From Owenia fusiformis (Eukaryota > Annelida > Polychaeta > Sabellida > Oweniidae), in NCBI GenBank assembly GCA_903813345.2, contig CAIIXF020000009.1, positions 62,001 to 126,000 of the forward strand: a stretch of 64,000 nt of DNA, written 5' to 3'. Made by a program: the position numbers and the translations under genes. Position 1 is the stretch's first letter. Each line of letters begins with the position of its first letter. Under the pieces are notes generated by a model. The model ran no database searches and was not told the origin of the DNA. It saw nothing but the letters and a program-made list of their open reading frames with translations. This document shows, one piece after another, positions 59,417 to 64,000 of this stretch.

Positions 59417-62400
59417 ATGAGTTTTGAGGTTGAGACATTTTTAGAAGCGCCCTCTTTGGAGGAATTTGACGATTTGAAGAAAACTGAACTTCTGGCAATT
59501 GCAAAACATGTTGGTCTGTCAGTCAAAAGCTCATACAAAAAGGATACTATTAAAAACTTTGTACTTCAATATTTGGTCGCAGAATCACTTCTGCCTGAGC
59601 AGCCAGCCCAACATGTTGACCCTGTTGATCCTATTAAGCTTAAAGAGCTTGAAATAAGAGAAAAAGAATTAGAAATTCAAAAAGAAAGAGAAATCAGAGA
59701 ATTGAGAGAAAAAGAATTAGAAATTCAAAATGAAAGAGAAAAAAGAGAAAGTGAAAAAGAAATAAGATTAAGAGAAAATGAAAGACAAATGAGAGAACAA
59801 GAAATTCAAAGAGAAATTGAATTAAAACGCCTTGAGATAGAAGCTCAATCAAAAACTGATGAACATGCTACTATGCATCAACATTTTGAAAATAGGTTTG
59901 ACGCTTCAAAATTTCTCAAATTTGTACCTAAATTTCAGGAGAAAAATGTTGATAAATACTTTACGCATTTTGAAAAAGTCGCTCAAAGCCTCGATTGGCC
60001 TAAATCTGCATGGCCAGTTATGCTCCAGAGTGTATTTATTGGTAAAGCAAGTGAAATATTTGCCTCTCTCTCTGGAGAAGTATGCTCTGATTATGACCTA
60101 GTTAAAAATGCAATTCTTAAAGCTTATGAACTAGTACCAGAAGCTTACAGACAAAAATTTAGAAATGCCCACAAACAGAGTGACCAAACCCATGTTGAGT
60201 TTGCTCGAGAGCAAGAGCAGCTTTTTGACAGGTGGCTTGTCTCTAAAGATGTATCTGAAGAGTTTAAGAAGCTCAGAGAGCTAATGCTTATAGAACAATT
60301 TAAAAACTGTGTTCAGTATCACATTAGAACTTACTTAGATGAACACAAGGTAGAAACTTTGAGTCAAGCTGCCACCCTGTCTGATGATTATGCTCTTACT
60401 CATAAGGGTAGTTTTATCAAGGGCAATCCTAACTATAGGGGTTATCAGGGTAACAAACCTTCATATGACTCTAAATCAAATCAGTCCTCATCATCAAATA
60501 CATCAAACAAAGCAAAAGACCAGTCTAATTCATCACAGAGTTCTAGCTCAAAATCAGATCAATCAAATTCTTCAGGTCCAAAATCAAATGTCACCTGTAA
60601 CTATTGTAAAAAGCCTGGTCATCTTATTTCTGAATGCTATAGGATTAAGAATAGAAGAGAGATGTCTGGTTCTGCTCATTCAAATGGTTGTGCTACTGTT
60701 CCCATTTCAAGAAAGCCCATTGTTTGGGATTCATATACTCATACTGAGAAATCTACTCATAGTGATATTATGGAGGATTATAAGCCTTTCATGTCGGAAG
60801 GATCTGTGTCACTGTCAAGTGATGATACCAATTCAAAGCCTGTTAAGATTCTTAGAGACACGGGTGCATCTCAGACTTTGTTGTTAGAAGGTGTCCTTCC
60901 TTTATCTGAGGAGTCATTCACAGGTACCCATATTTTGATGCAAGGCATTGAATTAGGATTTACTAAAGTTCCCCTCCATCGTATTCATATCACATCAGAG
61001 TTAGTCAAAGGGCCAGTTATTGTTGGTGTTAGGCCACAACTTCCTGTTGAAGGAGTCGCATTGCTTTTAGGCAATGATTTAGCTGGGGGTAAGGTATCAT
61101 TAGACCCCATTGTTTCTGATCAGCCTTGTTCTATTGAGGATTCTGTCCAAGAGGACTCTGATATATATCCTGCTTGTGCTGTTACTAGGGCTATGGCTAA
61201 AAAGTTAGCTGATAGCGGGGATTCGTCTGTGGGAGATGACTTTGATAGTGGGTTTTTAAGCTCCTTGTTTGATGATGAATGTCACTCACCACTTGTTAAA
61301 GATGATCCTTATCCTATTTTAAAGGCAAATTCTTCATTGAAACAGCCTTCTGTTCGAGCCAAGCAGTCATCTATTGAGGCAAATTCTTCATTGAAAAAGC
61401 CTATTGCCAGAGGTGATTCACCTTCTGAGCAGGATCACTATTTTAATGCGGTTTCGCCCGCTCTTGCTAGTACTGATGAAGTTTCGTCTTCTTCTGCTAG
61501 TGTTCATGAGGTTTCATCCCCTCCTTGTTCTGAGGTTTCATCCTCTTCTAGTTCTGAGGTTTCATCCTCTATTTCTGATAGTGATTCTTTGAAAAATGAT
61601 CCTCATTCTAAACACATGTTAATTTATGAACAAGAGCATGATCCATCACTCATTGATCTTCATAAAAGATGTCTTACTATTGATGAAGCTGACAAGGTCC
61701 CTGTTTGTTTCTACAAAAAGGATGGCATATTAATGCGAAAGTGGAGACCTCCTGAAGCTTCCCCTGAAGACGATTGGGCAATTGTACATCAAATTGTTGT
61801 CCCCAAATCATATCATAAGGAAATCTTGAGTCTAGCTCACGATTCTCCCATGGCAGGTCATTTAGGAGTAACTAAAACATACCATAAAATACTCAACCAT
61901 TTCTATTGGCCCAAATTAAAACAAGATGTCCAAGAGTATTGTAGGTCTTGCCACACATGTCAAATGGTAGGGAAACCTAACCAGAAAATTCCAATTGCTC
62001 CTTTACACCCTATACCTGCATTTGATGAACCATTCAGTAAAGTTCTTATTGACTGTGTTGGTCCATTACCAAAAACAAAATCTGGTAATCAATATTTACT
62101 CACTATTCTTTGTATGGCCACGCGGTTTCCAGAAGCGATTCCACTCAGAAATATCAAAGCCAAAAATATAGTGAAATCACTCATCAAATTTTTCACCTTA
62201 GTTGGACTGCCAAAAGATCTTCAGTCTGATCAGGGCTCAAATTTCATGTCAGGCTTATTCCAACAGGTCATGGATACCTTGGGTATCAAACAGTGTAAGT
62301 CAAGTGCCTATCACCCAGAGTCTCAAGGAGCTCTAGAGCGTTACCATCAGACGCTTAAGACCATGATTAGAGCTTTCTGTTTTGAATATGAGAAAGACTG

Positions 62401-64000
62401 GGATGAGGGCATACCCTTGCTTCTGTTTGCTACCAGGGAGGCTAAGCAAGAATCATTAGGGTTCAGTCCATTTGAGCTAGTATTTGGTCATTCTGTGCGT
62501 GGTCCACTTAAATTGCTAAAAGAAAAGTGGCTGACAGAAACTGAAAGGTTTAATTTATTGAACTTTGTCACTGGGTTTAAAGAGCGCCTATCAAAGGCTT
62601 GTGAAATAGCCAAAGAAAATTTGCTCAAAAGCCAAGATAAAATGAAAACCTGGTACGATAGAAAAGTTAAAGAAAGATCATTTCAGCCTGGTGACAAAGT
62701 TCTTATATTACTGCCACTTCAGACAAATCCGCTACAAGCAAAATTCTTTGGTCCTTATGTAGTGGATTCCAAGGTCAATGACCTCAATTATATTGTCAAA
62801 ACTCCAGATAGGCGCAAAGAAACACAACTGTGTCACATCAATATGATGAAAAGGTACTTTGAGCCAGACAAAGAGCATGACTCAGTTAAACCTGTTGTCA
62901 CTTTGGCACCTGCCCTTGTAAAAGAAACTGATCTACAAGATTCAGATGATATCAATTGTACTGATTTAGACTATGAAGATATCAAAGGTTTGTCTAGGTT
63001 AAAGAACTCTGAAGTATTATCAAATCTAGATCATAAATTGCACCATGTGACAAATGATCAAAAACGGCAAGTCACAGATTTAATTCATGAGTTCACTGAT
63101 ATCTTCTCTGATGTACCGACTAAGACATCTATAGCTTATCATGATGTTGAAGTCCAAGATGTAACCCCTATTAAGCAACATGCTTACAGAGTAAATCCAT
63201 CAAAATCAGAAGATTTGAGAGCTGAGGTCAATTATATGTTAGAAAATGACATAATTGAAAAGAGCAATAGCCCATGGAGTTCACCAGCTTTCATTGTACC
63301 AAAATCAAATGGTGGACGTAGGCTAGTAGTTAATTATATCAAAGTGAATCGAGTAACAAAGACCGATTCTTATCCCATACCACGAATTGACGACTGTATT
63401 GACAAAATTGGAACTGCTAAATATGTCAGTAAATTTGATCTCCTCAAAGGATTCCTAGGGGTTCCATTAACTGAAAGAGCAAAACAGGTATCTGCCTTTG
63501 TTACTCCTGATGGTTTGTACCAATTTAAAGTTATGCCATTTGGTATGAAAAATGCACCTGCCACATTTCAAAGAATGATGAATGGCTTATTAGCAGATCT
63601 CGAAAACACTGGTGTCTACATCGATGATGTAATTGTCTATTCTGACACTTTTGATGAACACATGTGTTTGCTGCGTAAGTTGTTTGAAAGAATCTCTTTA
63701 GCCAATTTAACCATCAATTTGGCTAAAAGTGAATTTTGTAAAGCCACAGTTGAATATCTGGGCCATGTGGTGGGTCAAGGGCATGTTAAACCAGTGAGTG
63801 CCAAAGTGGAATCAATAATACAACTCCCAGCTCCTACTAACAAGAAAGAATTAATGAGAAGTCTTGGAATGGCTGGCTTTTATAGGAAGTTTTGTCCAAA
63901 TTTCTCTTCAATTGCTCTTCCATTGACCAATTTACTTGGAAAAAACATCAAATATGTGTGGTCTGAACAATGTCATACAGCCTTTGATAAAATCAAGGCC
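59417..64000 (+). CDS. Gag-Pol polyprotein of the Gmr1-like element, first 1528 codons (open at window end)
   Basis: I read the frame to the window edge without a stop. In order: SAP-like segment (residues ~15-60, ELLAIAKHVGLSVKSSYKKD); highly charged Glu/Arg/Lys helix (~73-150); capsid (~160-335) whose second half (~236-325, LRELMLIEQF) resembles a SCAN domain; zinc knuckle C394-C397-H402-C407; aspartic protease DTGAS with D481; Ser-rich linker; HHCC zinc region (GHLGVTKTYH ... CRSCHTC); integrase D879, D938, E974 (DX35E); GPY-type module near 1112; reverse transcriptase with FGMKNAPATF and YIDD (D1403, D1404); start of RNase H. Gag and Pol share one frame, so no frameshift is needed. I took the ATG at 59417, the first after the primer site in this frame. 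Confidence 0.95.
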   Translation, partial: MSFEVETFLEAPSLEEFDDLKKTELLAIAKHVGLSVKSSYKKDTIKNFVLQYLVAESLLPEQPAQHVDPVDPIKLKELEIREKELEIQKEREIRELREKELEIQNEREKRESEKEIRLRENERQMREQEIQREIELKRLEIEAQSKTDEHATMHQHFENRFDASKFLKFVPKFQEKNVDKYFTHFEKVAQSLDWPKSAWPVMLQSVFIGKASEIFASLSGEVCSDYDLVKNAILKAYELVPEAYRQKFRNAHKQSDQTHVEFAREQEQLFDRWLVSKDVSEEFKKLRELMLIEQFKNCVQYHIRTYLDEHKVETLSQAATLSDDYALTHKGSFIKGNPNYRGYQGNKPSYDSKSNQSSSSNTSNKAKDQSNSSQSSSSKSDQSNSSGPKSNVTCNYCKKPGHLISECYRIKNRREMSGSAHSNGCATVPISRKPIVWDSYTHTEKSTHSDIMEDYKPFMSEGSVSLSSDDTNSKPVKILRDTGASQTLLLEGVLPLSEESFTGTHILMQGIELGFTKVPLHRIHITSELVKGPVIVGVRPQLPVEGVALLLGNDLAGGKVSLDPIVSDQPCSIEDSVQEDSDIYPACAVTRAMAKKLADSGDSSVGDDFDSGFLSSLFDDECHSPLVKDDPYPILKANSSLKQPSVRAKQSSIEANSSLKKPIARGDSPSEQDHYFNAVSPALASTDEVSSSSASVHEVSSPPCSEVSSSSSSEVSSSISDSDSLKNDPHSKHMLIYEQEHDPSLIDLHKRCLTIDEADKVPVCFYKKDGILMRKWRPPEASPEDDWAIVHQIVVPKSYHKEILSLAHDSPMAGHLGVTKTYHKILNHFYWPKLKQDVQEYCRSCHTCQMVGKPNQKIPIAPLHPIPAFDEPFSKVLIDCVGPLPKTKSGNQYLLTILCMATRFPEAIPLRNIKAKNIVKSLIKFFTLVGLPKDLQSDQGSNFMSGLFQQVMDTLGIKQCKSSAYHPESQGALERYHQTLKTMIRAFCFEYEKDWDEGIPLLLFATREAKQESLGFSPFELVFGHSVRGPLKLLKEKWLTETERFNLLNFVTGFKERLSKACEIAKENLLKSQDKMKTWYDRKVKERSFQPGDKVLILLPLQTNPLQAKFFGPYVVDSKVNDLNYIVKTPDRRKETQLCHINMMKRYFEPDKEHDSVKPVVTLAPALVKETDLQDSDDINCTDLDYEDIKGLSRLKNSEVLSNLDHKLHHVTNDQKRQVTDLIHEFTDIFSDVPTKTSIAYHDVEVQDVTPIKQHAYRVNPSKSEDLRAEVNYMLENDIIEKSNSPWSSPAFIVPKSNGGRRLVVNYIKVNRVTKTDSYPIPRIDDCIDKIGTAKYVSKFDLLKGFLGVPLTERAKQVSAFVTPDGLYQFKVMPFGMKNAPATFQRMMNGLLADLENTGVYIDDVIVYSDTFDEHMCLLRKLFERISLANLTINLAKSEFCKATVEYLGHVVGQGHVKPVSAKVESIIQLPAPTNKKELMRSLGMAGFYRKFCPNFSSIALPLTNLLGKNIKYVWSEQCHTAFDKIKA

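Larger units (their letters stand above)
58474..64000 (+). mobile_element. Gmr1-like LTR retrotransposon (Ty3/gypsy domains, integrase before RT), cut by window end
   Basis: LTR 58474-59304, primer site 59310-59327, then one long open frame from 59417. Gag, protease, integrase and reverse transcriptase occur in that order. Elements with Ty3/gypsy-type enzymes in this Ty1/copia-like order are the Gmr1 group, first reported from deuterostomes. The frame has no stop or frameshift, so the copy may be young. The 3' LTR lies outside the window. Confidence 0.93.

Noticed and set aside
60384-60887. A 167-codon plus-strand frame and another at 61404-61592
   Set aside because: Shadows in another frame of the Gag-Pol reading frame.

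Overview
This window is animal nuclear DNA. Genes are broken into short exons with GT-AG introns, the sequence is AT-rich, and mobile elements dominate. The host domains (FAS1, F5/8 type C, kringle, mucin-type WxxW, cytosolic sulfotransferase) and the transposons (THAP/YqaJ, Gmr1-like, Tc1/mariner-like) fit a marine invertebrate. The Gmr1-like element was first described from deuterostomes, so an invertebrate deuterostome is my best guess; the phylum is not proven.

Host genes from left to right. (1) 2-4436, plus strand: the 3' part of a polysaccharide lyase family 8 (PL8) gene, with the catalytic His/Tyr region and a C-terminal membrane anchor. (2) 6751-13111, minus: a complete six-exon cytosolic sulfotransferase of 314 aa; a ~320-bp long inverted repeat lies in its second intron. 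(3) 15637-42845, minus: a secreted mosaic protein whose F5/8C domain is encoded by the first two exons and the last exon, with phase-1 WxxW and kringle cassettes in between. (4) 48876-53589, minus: a complete six-exon secreted protein of 309 aa with two FAS1 domains.

Nested mobile DNA. The last intron of gene 3 holds a DNA transposon of about 17 kb (about 17857-35225) of the THAP-transposase + YqaJ-nuclease type (ISL2EU-like, PIF/Harbinger-related). Its two genes converge: SAP-SWIM-YqaJ on plus (17959-23176) and THAP-DDE on minus (35095 to 24334). Both look damaged: a one-base phase break in the first, a missing central DDE segment in the second. It has itself been invaded by a LINE 3' fragment, two CAGGGTG-ended TA-flanked elements, a 20-bp minisatellite and, inside the THAP gene's intron, a 9-kb LTR element (25538-34531). 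The LTR element has two nearly identical 3,794-bp LTRs, a tRNA-Leu-type primer site, a Gag-like CCHC protein and no pol, so it depends on another element.

The right end (58474-64000) is the start of an apparently intact LTR retrotransposon. Its single open frame (59417 to beyond 64000) encodes Gag with a SCAN-like capsid, protease, integrase and then reverse transcriptase. Integrase before reverse transcriptase, with Ty3/gypsy-type domains, is the Gmr1 arrangement; the primer site equals the tRNA-Pro site known from murine leukaemia virus.

Smaller structures include TIR elements of TTAA, TA and CACGATG types, self-complementary hairpin elements, several tandem arrays, and four E-box-like sites spaced exactly 50 bp apart next to the FAS1 gene. 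I saw no tRNA, rRNA or CRISPR. Exon joins were deduced by eye from splice dinucleotides, reading phase and domain continuity.
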